Below are positions 1-9,633 of a stretch of DNA of 34,429 bases, one piece after another. This stretch comes from Spiroplasma endosymbiont of Danaus chrysippus (GTDB lineage Bacteria; Bacillota_I; Bacilli_A; Mycoplasmatales; VBWQ01). The first letter of the stretch is position 1; each line of letters starts with the position of its first letter. Below the pieces are notes generated by a model. It saw only the letters and a list, made by a program, of their open reading frames with translations. It was not told the origin of the DNA and ran no database searches. The position numbers and the translations under genes were made by a program. Location of the stretch: positions 105,315 to 139,743 of the forward strand of contig NZ_CADDIL010000002.1 in NCBI RefSeq assembly GCF_902809815.1, read 5' to 3'.

Positions 1-2
1 AT

Positions 3-1131
3 GGTGGTTAGCCCTAAATACTGGACCACTTTTGGATAGACAGTTTTAAATTTTTATTTGTGAAATTGGTGGTTTTAGAAATTTAGAATGTATTCTTTCG
101 TAATTATAAAACATAATATATTGGTTTACATCATTTATAGCTTCATTGAGAGAAAAATATTGATTTGAACCTTTAGGTAGTCATTCTTGAGATAAATGAG
201 AAAATCAGTTTTCAGATATTACATTGCCACCAATATCATAAGGTTGTTTTTTGCTTAAAATTATTTGCTTATCAGCAGCTCAATTTGTGATGTCTTGACA
301 ATAAAATTCGTTGGCGTTATCTGAGTGTAAAATAACGTTTTTTACTTGGTTTCAAGAGAATTGTTGATTTATTTTTTCAAGTGCAGGAAGGATTAAATCT
401 TGATAGGATTTGTTTGAACATGTATTATAGCTTACAATATTATTTGAATAAAAATCAATAATTACAAAAAGATATAATCAACCTTCTTTAGTATTTATTT
501 GTTTAGTGTCCATTGATCAAATTTGATTTGAAGAGGTTGTACTTTTATAATCTTTGTTTACTTTATCCATTGTAGGTATTCACTTATTTGGATTTTTTTT
601 GTTTTTAGGATAGTTATTTTTAGTTTGTTTTAATCCTTGAAGATTGTGATCTTTCATAATTTTTCGCATTTGTTTTGTTGATAATTCTAGATTTAAAATA
701 ATATGTTTGTATTGTTTTAATCATTCTTTAAATGCTGAAAAAATTCGTAAATAGCCATAAATTTGTCCTTTTCTTGTAAAATGAAATTCAAGTAAAAGTT
801 GGCATAATTCTTGATATTTATGTGTACAATTACTAATTTGATTTTTTTCTTTTTTAATAGGGTTTTGTTTGTTTTTTACAAAATAATATGTTGATCGGTT
901 TAGTTGAAGATGTTGGCAAAGATATCTAATTGAATATTGGTTTTTGCTATCATCAATAATTTGAATTTTTTGTTTGATATTTAACTTGTTAATTACTAAT
1001 GCTATTTGTTTAATTTTATCCATTATTAAAAATCCTTTCATGTCAAAATTAGTGTTAATTGTATAACACAATTGTTTTTCGAATACATTCAAGTTTTTTT
1101 TAAATTAATGGTCTAGTAAAAAGGACTAAGG
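3..1131 (-). mobile_element. IS3-family insertion sequence, copy 1
   Basis: Near-identical to the elements at 2085-3215, 30487-31618 and 33065-34197. The left end reads GGTGGTTAGCCCT. The right end, reverse-complemented, reads GCTACTTAGCCCT in the other copies, and the terminal inverted repeats match at most of about 21 positions (TTAGCCCTnnnTACTnGACCA). In this copy the right end is altered (GGACTAAGG instead of GGGCTAAGT). The left flank lies outside the window, so a target duplication cannot be tested. Confidence 0.9.
46..1023 (-). CDS. IS3-family transposase (OrfB-type), copy 1
   Basis: A DDE transposase of 325 aa that would cut and join the ends of the surrounding IS. Visible motifs are WSMDTKQI (first Asp), LHSDNANEF (second Asp) and ENWFSHL (Glu), followed by the YNYERIHS motif typical of IS3 OrfB near the C-terminus. 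The N-terminal part holds an HTH-like stretch (YSIRYLCQHLQLNRSTYY). The chosen ATG follows an AAAGGA ribosome-binding site; an in-frame TTG 69 bases upstream would add 23 residues. No separate OrfA is seen, so the element appears to be a single-ORF member. Several Trp are TGA. The same protein is intact in all four copies, suggesting recent activity. Confidence 0.9.
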
Positions 1132-1151
1132 TTACTTAGCCCTTTTTACTA
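1115..1151. repeat. Two IS3 right ends abutting in inverted orientation
   Basis: The right end of IS3 copy 1 (AGTAAAAAGGACTAAG) is followed after GTTA by CTTAGCCCTTTTTACT, the same end in opposite orientation. Together they form a 16-bp stem with one imperfect position. No IS body follows the second end; it is a solo remnant. The A-rich/T-rich arms could act as a bidirectional terminator. Confidence 0.7.
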
Positions 1152-1471
1152 TTAAACAACTAACAATACATCATAAAATTATCTTTAAACTATATGAATA
1201 TATCATATATTTCTACACATATTAAAGTTATTCTTTTTTAAAAACTTTTAGCAAAAATTATATTAAACTTTATTTATTACTTTTTCTAAAATAATATAGA
1301 AATGATGAATATATTATTAATAAATAAAATACTAGAAAACTATATATTAATTAAAAAAGAATACTAACATTAATATTAGTATTCTTTTTTAATTAATAAT
1401 TTTTCTTCATCTATAACTTATTTCTTTTATTTTTTTTTGCAAAAATAATAGTAATAATAAAAATATCTAAT
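1152..1471. other. Non-coding, very AT-rich spacer
   Basis: No credible ORF on either strand. The only structure I can support here is the long hairpin at 1346-1397, listed separately. The stretch lies downstream of the minus-strand propeller-like gene that ends at 1472. Confidence 0.6.
1346..1397 (-). terminator. Long perfect hairpin, probable bidirectional terminator
   Basis: 22-bp perfect inverted repeat (arms 1346-1367 and 1376-1397) with an 8-nt loop. The arms contain A6 and T6 runs, so a T tract is present on either strand. It lies about 75 bp past the stop of the propeller-like gene on the minus strand. Confidence 0.8.
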
Positions 1472-2084
1472 TTACTTAATCTGAAAAATAAACACCATTA
1501 CTACTTCAAATATATATTTTTTAGTTGCACTATTGAATATTAATTTTTTAATACTAATATTAACTTTAAATTGAAGTTTATCAAAGGTTGATGATCCATA
1601 ACTTTTTCAAAGATTACCAGTATTATCACCAACATATATACAGTTATCATTATTAATGACAATAGATGTTAAACAATTTGATAATGGATGTAATTGAAAT
1701 CTAAAAAAATAATTCTTATTATTATCTTTTTTTCAAACTTGCCCTGACATCTCAGTAGCATAAACATTACCTAAATTATCAAATGTTAAATCAGTAATTT
1801 TACTACCAGTAGTAAGAAGTTCCTTAAATTTTTGATCACCACCAATAGTTTTATAAATTTGACCATCAGTAGTAGCAGCGTAAATACATTTATCATTGTT
1901 ATTATCTTTAATTATTGCAGAAATTTTTCCTTTAGTTCCAGGAATAGTTTGCAATCATTTTTGTCCAAATGATTGATAATATGCTTTAACATCATTATCT
2001 GTACCCATATAAAGATATTCTTCACCATCATTAGAAGTATAGACTATCATTGATAATAAGTTAAAATCAAATTTTTCAAGTAGG

Positions 2085-3215
2085 CTACTTAGCCCTTTTT
2101 ACTAGACCATTAATTTAAAAAAAACTTGAATGTATTCGAAAAACAATTGTGTTATACAATTAACACTAATTTTGACATGAAAGGATTTTTAATAATGGAT
2201 AAAATTAAACAAATAGCATTAGTAATTAACAAGTTAAATATCAAACAAAAAATTCAAATTATTGATGATAGCAAAAACCAATATTCAATTAGATATCTTT
2301 GCCAACATCTTCAACTAAACCGATCAACATATTATTTTGTAAAAAACAAACAAAACCCTATTAAAAAAGAAAAAAATCAAATTAGTAATTGTACACATAA
2401 ATATCAAGAATTATGCCAACTTTTACTTGAATTTCATTTTACAAGAAAAGGACAAATTTATGGCTATTTACGAATTTTTTCAGCATTTAAAGAATGATTA
2501 AAACAATACAAACATATTATTTTAAATCTAGAATTATCAACAAAACAAATGCGAAAAATTATGAAAGATCACAATCTTCAAGGATTAAAACAAACTAAAA
2601 ATAACTATCCTAAAAACAAAAAAAATCCAAATAAGTGAATACCTACAATGGATAAAGTAAACAAAGATTATAAAAGTACAACCTCTTCAAATCAAATTTG
2701 ATCAATGGACACTAAACAAATAAATACTAAAGAAGGTTGATTATATCTTTTTGTAATTATTGATTTTTATTCAAATAATATTGTAAGCTATAATACATGT
2801 TCAAACAAATCCTATCAAGATTTAATCCTTCCTGCACTTGAAAAAATAAATCAACAATTCTCTTGAAACCAAGTAAAAAACGTTATTTTACACTCAGATA
2901 ACGCCAACGAATTTTATTGTCAAGACATCACAAATTGAGCTGCTGATAAGCAAATAATTTTAAGCAAAAAACAACCTTATGATATTGGTGGCAATGTAAT
3001 ATCTGAAAACTGATTTTCTCATTTATCTCAAGAATGACTACCTAAAGGTTCAAATCAATATTTTTCTCTCAATGAAGCTATAAATGATGTAAACCAATAT
3101 ATTATGTTTTATAATTACGAAAGAATACATTCTAAATTTCTAAAACCACCAATTTCACAAATAAAAATTTAAAACTGTCTATCCAAAAGTGGTCCAGTAT
3201 TTAGGGCTAACCACC
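2085..3215 (+). mobile_element. IS3-family insertion sequence, copy 2, with 3-bp target duplication
   Basis: 1131 bp. Left end GCTACTTAGCCC, right end GGGCTAACCACC. Both flanks carry TAG (2082-2084 and 3216-3218), a 3-bp target duplication as is usual for many IS3-family elements. This copy defines the true ends of the element, because it is the only one here with matching flanks. Confidence 0.92.
2195..3172 (+). CDS. IS3-family transposase (OrfB-type), copy 2
   Basis: 325-aa DDE transposase with the same motifs as copy 1 (WSMDTKQI, LHSDNANEF, ENWFSHL). The ATG at 2195 follows AAAGGA in the leader ACATGAAAGGATTTTTAAT. It is complete and reads through several TGA Trp codons. It sits antisense to the gene it interrupts. 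Confidence 0.9.
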
Positions 3216-3671
3216 TAGTTTAAAATTATTACTATCATTATTTTTTATATAAATTTTTGTTTCATTTTTTGTTTCTTTTATAGCTACATAAACATTACCA
3301 TTATTAGAAGTTGCTATTGCTTGAATAATACCTTCACTTTTAAATATTGGTTTAATATCTTTATTATTTTCACTAATATAATAAATAATACCTTCATCAT
3401 TAGCAGCATAAACATTGCCTTTTTGATCACTAGTTATTGATTGAATTACACCACTAGTTCCTTCTAATTTTGAAAATGTTTCATGGTTATTAACCAAACA
3501 ATTTTTAATTAATTTGTTATTAGAAACATGAGTATTAATTGAAAGCATAGTCCCTGAACTAGCAAAAAATGTTATAGTAAACATTGTTAATAATTTTTTA
3601 AAATGCATAAGTTATTTTTCCTCTTTTACTTTTTTATTATTTTTTTTAAATATTTATGTTTTTTATTTTAT

Positions 3672-3715
3672 AAATTAATATCTACAAAAGATATATCTTT
3701 TATAGATATTAATTT
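3672..3715. repeat. 44-bp near-perfect palindrome
   Basis: Arms AAATTAATATCTA and TAGATATTAATTT are exact complements. The inner part AAAAGATATATCTTTT is also self-complementary, leaving one mismatch in 22 pairs. It lies between the stop of the YhgE-like gene (3813) and the start of the propeller-like gene (3608), both on the minus strand. It could be a terminator for the former (no clear U tract) or an operator for the latter. Confidence 0.75.
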
Positions 3716-3812
3716 AAGTTTATAATTGAAAAAAAATAATATACAACATTTTTTTAAGTACTCTATTTTTATTAGAAAGTATTAATAAAAAGGACACCTA
3801 AAAATATAATGT

Positions 3813-5420
3813 TTAGTTCTCATCAGTAGTAGTTTTATTTTTAAATGATGAAGAATTATTAACAACCAATTTATTTTTTTTATTTCCAACTTCATTTTTT
3901 GCATCTTTATGATCATGTCATCAATTAAGTAACAACGATAATGGTACTAAAATAATAATAAATATTAATAAACAACCAATACTTCATAAAATAGTCATTG
4001 GATTAGGATTAATAAGAATTTCTCTTAATCCTTTTATTGCATAACTAAATGGTAAAAAATTATACATTACTTGAAAAAACTTGGGTTCTAATTCAACAGG
4101 AAAAGTACCACTTGATGAAGAAAGTTGTAGTATTAAAAGAATAACAATTAAAAATCTACCCAAATCATGATTACGAAACATGTGAGCAATTGATTGAACA
4201 ACCAAATCAAAAATAATTGCTATTAATCACATGTATAAAAACATTTGTCAAAATCGTTGTCATAAATCAATATTATTAAATAATAGTAATAATGAAGTTA
4301 CTAAAATTGTTGACTGAATTAAACCAAAAATAATCATTCATGCTGATTTAGCTAAATAGTTTGATCAAAATTTAGTTTTTGGAATATCTTTATTTCTAAT
4401 AAAAGTAAAAGTTAATAATAAAGTACCTACTCACATTCCAATACACATGAAATATGGACCCAAACCAAATCCATAAGGAGATTTACCTTGACCTTCAATA
4501 TTAATATTAAAATTAATAAAGTTAATAGGTGCCAATAAAGTATGATTCATTCAATAATCATGTTCTAAAACTTTAATATGTTTAATCTTTTCGTTGCTTG
4601 TTACACTATCAATATTATCATTAAATTGTTCAACATGAGGACCTAAACCAGGAACAGCAATTGAAAGAATACCATAAATTTCTTTTAAAATTGGTTGTAA
4701 ATGCTGATAACCTGAATCAGAAGCATCTTTATCTCAATAATTAAATACTTGATCACTAATAACAACAGGTAAAAACTTACTAAAAATATTATCTTTTAAT
4801 GCATTTAAAGCAAAATCATTAATTTCACCTAAAATCGGACTAACTTTATATGAAGCTTGTAAACTAATTTTTGGTCTAATAGTAATTTGATTAATAAGAT
4901 TCCAAATTCTTTCTGGAGTTTTAATATTATCAATAACTACTTTAAAAGCTTGTTTAAAAAAATTATTAAAATCCTTAGTAAAACAACTATCAATAATAAT
5001 TTCAGTTAAAAAAGTTTTGTCATTTTGATGTTGATAATAACTTTTTCAATCATCATAATAATAAACAGTAAATGTTTTTTTCTCATTGTTAATTTGTAAA
5101 TCATTAATTTTAAATTCATAAGCACCACTACTATTAGAATTTTCATTATCCAAATTTAAATTATGTCGATTAATAACACGATTAATTCCTACTGCAGAAC
5201 TATCGTTATTAACTAAAGCAATTGGTAAACGATTAATATTTCCCAATGGATTAAAAAAAGCTCATAAGGCAATAAAAGCATATAAAAATGGAATAAAACA
5301 TAGTGCAATACTTTTAATAATTGTTCTTTTATTTTTATAAATGTGTTTAGTCCCCACTGCTTTAAAAACCATTTTAAATTCTTGAATAGCAATTTTAAAT
5401 TTATTTAAAATTTTTAACAC
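3813..5420 (-). CDS. YhgE/Pip-like ABC-2 type membrane protein
   Basis: 535-aa membrane protein. One N-terminal transmembrane segment (around IIKSIALCFIPFLYAFIALW) is followed by a long extracytoplasmic region and a C-terminal block of about five transmembrane helices (GLGPYFMCIGMWVGTLLLTF; AWMIIFGLIQSTILVTSLLL; MFLYMWLIAIIFDLVV; FLIVILLILQLSSSSGTFPV; a final helix before NWWHDHKD). The LQLSSSSGTFPVEL stretch matches the conserved SSGGTFPV-type motif of ABC-2 permeases of the YhgE/Pip family, a group linked to phage infection and export in other Gram-positives. I chose the GTG at 5420 because AAGGAG sits 7 nt upstream; the longer reading to 5516 overlaps tpx and lacks a ribosome-binding site. 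TGA is Trp. It is divergent from tpx. The substrate is unknown. Confidence 0.75.
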
Positions 5421-5507
5421 TTTGTTACTCCTTAATAGATTATCTTTAATAAATTTAGTTATAATAATATTATAAATACATTTGATAAAAAGGGAGAGAA
5501 AAATATT
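5421..5507. promoter_or_regulatory. Divergent promoter region between YhgE-like gene and tpx
   Basis: Contains TTATAATAATATTATAA around 5459-5475, which gives a TATAAT -10 box on the plus strand (5460-5465) and a TATAAT on the minus strand. The -35 boxes are weak. Ribosome-binding sites are AAGGAG for the minus gene and AAAGGGAGAG for tpx. Confidence 0.5.
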
Positions 5508-6014
5508 ATGTTGCAATTAACAATTAAAGGTAAACCCGTTCATATTAAAAATGAAATAATCAAAGTTGGAGATACTTTATCATTTTCTGCAGTTAATAAA
5601 AAAATGGATAATATGAATTTAGAACAATTCAATAATAAATTTAAGATTATTTCTAGTGTACCAAGCATTGATACTAAAACTTGTGCTTTACAAACTATAC
5701 ACTTTAATAAAGAGGCTACTAAATTAAAAGATTTAGTTATCATTACTATTTCCAAAGATTTACCATTTGCTCAAAGTCGCTTTTGTGAAAAACTAAAAAT
5801 GAATAATAATTTTCATATTTGAAGTGATTATCGTAATAATGAAAATAATTTTAGTAATACTACTAATTTATTAATTGATGAAATCCAATTATTAGCACGT
5901 ACTATTAGCATTGTTGATAAAAATAATAAAGTTATATATTTACAAATTGTTAAAGAAGTAACATTAGAACCAAACTATGATGAAGTTCTAAAATTTATTA
6001 AAACTTTAACATAA
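5508..6014 (+). CDS. tpx: Thiol peroxidase (atypical 2-Cys peroxiredoxin)
   Basis: 168-aa cytosolic peroxidase that reduces hydrogen and alkyl peroxides using thioredoxin. The core motif SVPSIDTKTC places the peroxidatic cysteine at C59 with the T-x-x-C threonine at T56. DLPFAQSRFC supplies the second (resolving) cysteine C93 and Arg91. Length and layout match the Tpx family. The ending LDEIQLLARTISIVDKNNK-type sequence followed by EVTLEPNYDEVLKFI is also typical. The ATG follows AAAGGGAGAG. One TGA Trp is present (IWSDYR). It is monocistronic, followed directly by a strong terminator. Confidence 0.93.
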
Positions 6015-6062
6015 AAAAAGTTAGGTAATACTTATTTTAAAAATATTACCTAACTTTTTTTA
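6013..6062 (+). terminator. Rho-independent terminator of tpx
   Basis: Stem AAAAAAAGTTAGGTAATA / TATTACCTAACTTTTTTT with a short AT loop and a T7 run. It starts inside the tpx stop codon region. Confidence 0.93.
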
Positions 6063-6083
6063 TTTATCAGTAGACTTTTAAAA

Positions 6084-6208
6084 GGGAATGTTTAGTAATC
6101 TGTGTGACTTACAAAAATAACTATGTTTAATTAATTCTAGTAAATATAATTTATATATCTAGAAAGAGTGAGTTACAGATGGCTAAAAAAGATAATCTTA
6201 ATAACAAT
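6084..6208 (+). mobile_element. IS256-family element, 5' end fragment
   Basis: Begins at the IS256 terminus GGGAATGTTTAGTAATC and includes the transposase start ([10 protein letters not shown]), then breaks off after ATAACAAT into an IS3 fragment. Reference is the complete copy at 18184-19558. Confidence 0.88.
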
Positions 6209-6606
6209 GTAATAGCCATAAATTTGTCCTTTTCTTGTAAAATGAAATTCAAGTAAAAGTTGGCATAATTCTTGATATTTATGTGTACAATTACTAATTT
6301 GATTTTTTTCTTTTTTAATAGGGTTTTGTTTGTTTTTACAAAATAATATGTTGATCGGTTTAGTTGAAGATGTTGGCAAAGATATCTAATTGAATATTGG
6401 TTTTTGCTATCATCAATAATTTGAATTTTTTGTTTGATATTTAACTTGTTAATTACTAATGCATTTGTTTAATTTTATCCATTATTAAAAATCCTTTCAT
6501 GTCAAAATTAGTGTTAATTGTATAACACAATTGTTTTTCGAATACATTCAAGTTTTTTTTAAATTAATGGTCTAGTAAAAAGGGCTAAGTAGCAAGTAGC
6601 AAGTAG
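6209..6606 (-). mobile_element. IS3-family 3'-truncated fragment inside an IS256
   Basis: Matches the right third of the IS3 element (compare about 755-1131), covering the transposase N-terminal region, with two single-base deletions that break the frame. Its right end reads GGGCTAAGTAGC followed by two more AAGTAGC units before joining the IS256 3' part. Confidence 0.85.
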
Positions 6607-7150
6607 CAGGCATGTCAGAGGCAATACAATCAGTTTATCCTAAAACTGAACATCAATTATGCATAGTTCATCAAATTAGAAATAGCTTAAAATATGTTTC
6701 ATACAAACATCGAAAGTCTCTAGTTATCGATTTAAAGCCAATTTATACAGCATGTAGTGAAGAACAAGCAATGCAAGCTTTAGAATCATTTGAAAGTAAA
6801 TGAAATAAACAATATACACAAATTGCTAAATCTTGATATAAAAATTGAGAAAATTTAATGGTTTTTATTAGTTATCCAGCAGAAATTAAAAGGGTAATTT
6901 ATACTACAAATGCTATTGAATCTGTTAATAGCCAATTACGAAAAGTTATTAGAAATAAAAAAGTTTTTCCTAATGATATGGCAGTTTTTAAAATTTTTTA
7001 CTTAGCAATTGAAAATATCACAAAAAAATGAACATTGCCTATTCAAAATTGAAATACAGCAATTGCTCATTTTATGATAAAATTTGAAGACAGAATTAAT
7101 CTGAACTAGTACTTTGTAAAACAAAGAAACACAGATTACTAAAAAGCCTC
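6607..7150 (+). pseudogene. IS256 transposase, C-terminal half, with element 3' end
   Basis: Starts at GCATGTCAGAGGC and codes for the C-terminal half of the mutator-type transposase ([20 protein letters not shown] ... [13 protein letters not shown], carrying the catalytic Glu region) to TAG at 7107-7109, then continues to the IS terminus GCCTC. The catalytic Asp residues are missing, so it cannot make active enzyme. Confidence 0.88.
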
Positions 7151-7574
7151 AATCTTCTCTGTCTTTTTGTGATTATTACTGGTTCAAAATTACTATTACG
7201 ATCTCTTGGTACATCAATTTCAATTTTACCTTGTTGAGTTATTAATTTTTTTGATGTTGTACCATTACGAACATTGTCATTATTACTGCGTTGATTTCTT
7301 TCGTGTCCTAAATAATTTTGCATCTCAGAATTCAACATTTTTTCTACCAATCGTTTAGTTAATTCTTTATATAAGCCTCCCTCTTTAAAAACTGTTGTTA
7401 AATCCTCAGTATTTTCTAATAATAAATCTACTGCTTTTGATATTGGATCATTGTTATTAAGATTATCTTTTTTAGCCATCTGTAACTGACTCTTTCTAGA
7501 TATATAAATTATATTTACTAGAATTAATTAAACATAGTTATTTTTGTAAGTCACACAGATTACTAAACATTCCC
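7151..7574 (-). pseudogene. IS256 transposase N-terminal fragment with element 5' end, inverted
   Basis: Minus-strand copy of the first third of the IS256 element. It codes [20 protein letters not shown]... to about residue 110 (IITKRQRR), then abuts the 3' end of the neighbouring plus-strand IS256. Its outer terminus GGGAATG (7574) is fused to the phage gene remnant at 7575. A second, oppositely oriented IS256 must have been here. Confidence 0.88.
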
Positions 7575-7813
7575 GCAAAATTTTCATTAATAGCATTCAT
7601 TATTATTTCTTTACCTTTTTGCATTAATCCTTTACCAGTTAAATATTGTTTTTGAATATGTTGTAATTTAGCAATATTATTATTTGTAATATGTGTCATT
7701 ATTTTTTTATGAATTACTGGTAAATTAGTTAATTTTTGTAAAACTTGTTGAAATTCAGATAATTCTTTTTGAGATTTGCCTTGTCCTAATACTTTTGACA
7801 TTAATTGATTTTT
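7575..7813 (-). pseudogene. Phage gene remnant, 3' portion (copy from a second phage)
   Basis: Minus-strand reading: MSKVLGQGKSQKELSEFQQV... HITNNNIAKLQHIQKQYLTG... NAINENFA, ended by the IS256 tip at 7574. The first half repeats the protein segment of the 7940-8230 remnant with a few base differences over about 155 bp, so the two pieces come from related but not identical genes. No family recognised; short, basic, helical. Next gene after the major capsid in the operon, so a head or connector role is possible but unproven. Confidence 0.6.
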
Positions 7814-7939
7814 AAAATGAACATTGCCTATTCAAAATTGAAATACAGCAATTGCTCATTTTATGATAAAATTTGAAGACAGAATTAATCTGAACTAGTA
7901 CTTTGTAAAACAAAGAAACACAGATTACTAAAAAGCCTC
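7814..7939 (+). mobile_element. IS256 3' end fragment (126 bp)
   Basis: Matches the last 126 bp of the IS256 element (AATGAACATTGCC ... AAAAAGCCTC). It lies exactly at the junction of two homologous phage gene pieces, so it marks a recombination point. Confidence 0.88.
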
Positions 7940-8230
7940 ATGTTGTAATTTAGCAATATTATTATTAGTAATATGTGTCATTATTTTTTTATGAATTACT
8001 GGTAAATTTGTTAATTTTTGTAAAACTTGTTGAAATTCAGATAATTCTTTTTGTGATTTACCTTGTCCTAATACTTTTGACATTAATTGATTTTTTAATA
8101 TTCCTGCTGGATTTTTTAAAAAACTATTAAATAATGAATTACTTTTTTTAAATTTTTCTATTAATTCAGCAGTTTGTATATCACTAACAGCAGTTTCTAA
8201 TATCATTCTTAAAAGTAATATAATAGGCAT
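7940..8230 (-). pseudogene. Phage gene downstream of major capsid, 5' portion
   Basis: ATG at 8230 is 6 bases past the capsid stop, with no strong own ribosome-binding site, so translation is probably coupled. It codes MPIILLLRMILETAVSDIQT... FLKNPAGILKNQLMSKVLGQ ... NNNIAKLQH, then is cut by the IS256 fragment at 7939. Intact length unknown. No family recognised. Its position after the capsid gene is where head-completion or tail genes usually lie (inference). Confidence 0.6.
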
Positions 8231-8235
8231 TTAAA

Positions 8236-9426
8236 TTACTTCTTTGTAAAAGTTACTTGTAAAGAACCATCATATAAAGTTTTACCTTCAACATTAGCAC
8301 TTGTTGCTGTTAAATCTGAAAAATTAGCATTACCTTTAACATAATTAGGATTTTTAGCAATAACTGCTTTTTCTACTTCATCTGCTGTTGGAGTATCACC
8401 AGCCATAGTAATAGCACCTAAATTAGTAAATTCAATTGCTGTAGCAATATCTATACTTGAAGTAACTGTAAATCCTTTAACTAAATCTGGACGTAATGCT
8501 TTACCTTCAGAAACTAAAAATTTATGAAAATTCTTAACATTACCATTAGTTTGTAAAACAAAAATATTATCTTGACCACGATTAAATGGAAATGCTAATG
8601 CTTCTTTATGAACCAATACTGCATCACATCCTAAAAAATTAAATCCTTCTTTTTTATCAATAGTTCCAATTGGATAATTTCTACCTAATCAAGGACATTC
8701 TACAATTTTAATACCACCAATTTCTACAATTTTACCATCTTTTAATGATTGACTTGCACTATCGCTACCTAATGTAGTTGTTGATAATAATACTAATGGT
8801 TTAAAGAAACTAGATACTCATAATGTATAATCTTCTTCATCTGTACCAATATATTCATCAGTAATTCTTGCTTTTAATGTTGCTAATGTATTTGATATTT
8901 TTAATCATAATAACATTCTATAATCATCAATTTTTGGTGTACTTGGTAATGCAATTTTAATAATGTCATTATCTTTTGCTGTTTTAACGGCTAATGCTAA
9001 TAATTTTGCTACTAAATATGTTTCTACTGATTTTGCTTTTGCATCAATTCAACTTGATGCTAAACTATCTGATACAAGAACATTACCATCTTCATATTTT
9101 GCACCTAAACGTTTTAAATCAAGTGTTTCTTCTTCAAAAGTAATTTGTTTCTTTTTATCTAATAAAATTTGTTCAACTCTTGTTGCTGTTAAATCATTAG
9201 CACCAGCACCAGCATCATAATCATCTGTAAGATTTCTTTTTGTAATATTATAAATAGCAGTACCAGCATCTAATTGTTCTCTATTTTCTATTGTAGCATT
9301 AATTAATGCTACTCTTTTTGATAATAAAACTTTTAAATTTTTAATATATTTTACTGATAAATCTAATTTACCCGTTGGATTACTTGGGTCATTAATTGTT
9401 GTTGATTGTGTTGTAATAATTGCCAT
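8236..9426 (-). CDS. Major capsid protein with C-terminal surface-protein-like domain
   Basis: 396-aa protein at the usual place of a major capsid gene, downstream of terS-terL-portal-scaffold. The N-terminal 320 residues look like a phage capsid: an ASSWIDAKAKSVETYLVAKL helix region and a mid part with NYPIGTIDKKEGFNFLGCDA and ALAFPFNRGQDNIF, typical of coat proteins that list a virion-surface lysine/asparagine-rich segment. The last about 75 residues (FTNLGAITMAGDTPTADEVE ... KNPNYVKG ... TLYDGSLQVTFTKK) look like the Ig-like repeats of Spiroplasma surface lipoproteins as I remember them, suggesting a displayed domain. RBS AAGGAG precedes the ATG. UGA is Trp (LASSWID, TLWVSS). Function by position and fold-like pattern, not by a specific motif. 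Confidence 0.72.
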
Positions 9427-9446
9427 TTTATTTATCTCCTTCTATA

Positions 9447-9482
9447 TTAGCCTAATAGTCAATCTTTAACTAATTGTGGCAT
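9447..9482 (-). CDS. Tiny ORF (MPQLVKDWLLG) between 49-aa protein and capsid
   Basis: ATG follows the preceding stop directly (TAAATG), giving 11 codons, one TGA Trp, stop TAA 20 bases before the capsid ATG. It may simply couple translation to the capsid gene or be chance. Whether it is translated cannot be told from sequence. Confidence 0.25.
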
Positions 9483-9632
9483 TTAATTTATTAATGTTTT
9501 ATAATCATTAATTACATTTTGTAACATATCAACATCAGTAAATTTAAAACAATTATCAATATGTAATTCAAAATCCCTATCAATTCTAATATCTTGTTTT
9601 CTATATTTTTCATTAAATTCAATTTTTGTCAT
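9483..9632 (-). CDS. Small phage protein, 49 aa, unknown function
   Basis: MTKIEFNEKYRKQDIRIDRD... ending DMLQNVINDYKTLIN. The ATG lies 2 bases past the scaffold gene stop, consistent with translational coupling in the head operon. No family recognised. Small proteins between scaffold and coat are common in tailed phages, so it is probably real, but its role is not known. Confidence 0.5.
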   Translation of the reverse strand: MTKIEFNEKYRKQDIRIDRDFELHIDNCFKFTDVDMLQNVINDYKTLIN

Positions 9633-9633
9633 A

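Larger units (their letters stand above)
1472..3608 (-). pseudogene. Secreted propeller-like repeat protein, split by IS3 copy 2
   Basis: Read on the minus strand, the N-terminal part (3608-3216) starts MHFKKLLTMFTITFFASSG, a typical Sec signal peptide without an obvious lipobox Cys. The C-terminal part resumes at 2084 and runs to TAA at 1472-1474. Removing the IS and one copy of the 3-bp duplication restores one open frame (...NNFKLLEKFDFN...), about 335 aa. The protein consists of repeats of roughly 40 residues with the pattern (I/L)xSIxxDxxGNVYAA, for example SDQKGNVYAANDEG, DNNNDKCIYAATTDG, DNLGNVYATEMSG and INNDNCIYVGDNTGN. This resembles beta-propeller (sialidase/SMP-30-like) blades. 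The function is unknown; a surface or secreted role is inferred from the signal peptide. RBS AGAGG precedes the ATG. Split by the IS, it probably no longer makes full-length product. Confidence 0.8.

Noticed and set aside
5262-5516. Longer N-terminus of the YhgE-like protein (start at 5516)
   Set aside because: It would overlap tpx, lacks a ribosome-binding site, and a GTG with AAGGAG lies at 5420.
5540-5755. Minus-strand ORF inside tpx
   Set aside because: Antisense shadow of a well-supported peroxiredoxin gene.
6594-6613. CRISPR-like short repeats (AAGTAGC units)
   Set aside because: Only two or three heptamers without spacers, always at an IS3 end.
8963-9220. Plus-strand ORF inside the capsid gene
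   Set aside because: Antisense shadow; no ribosome-binding site and no family features.
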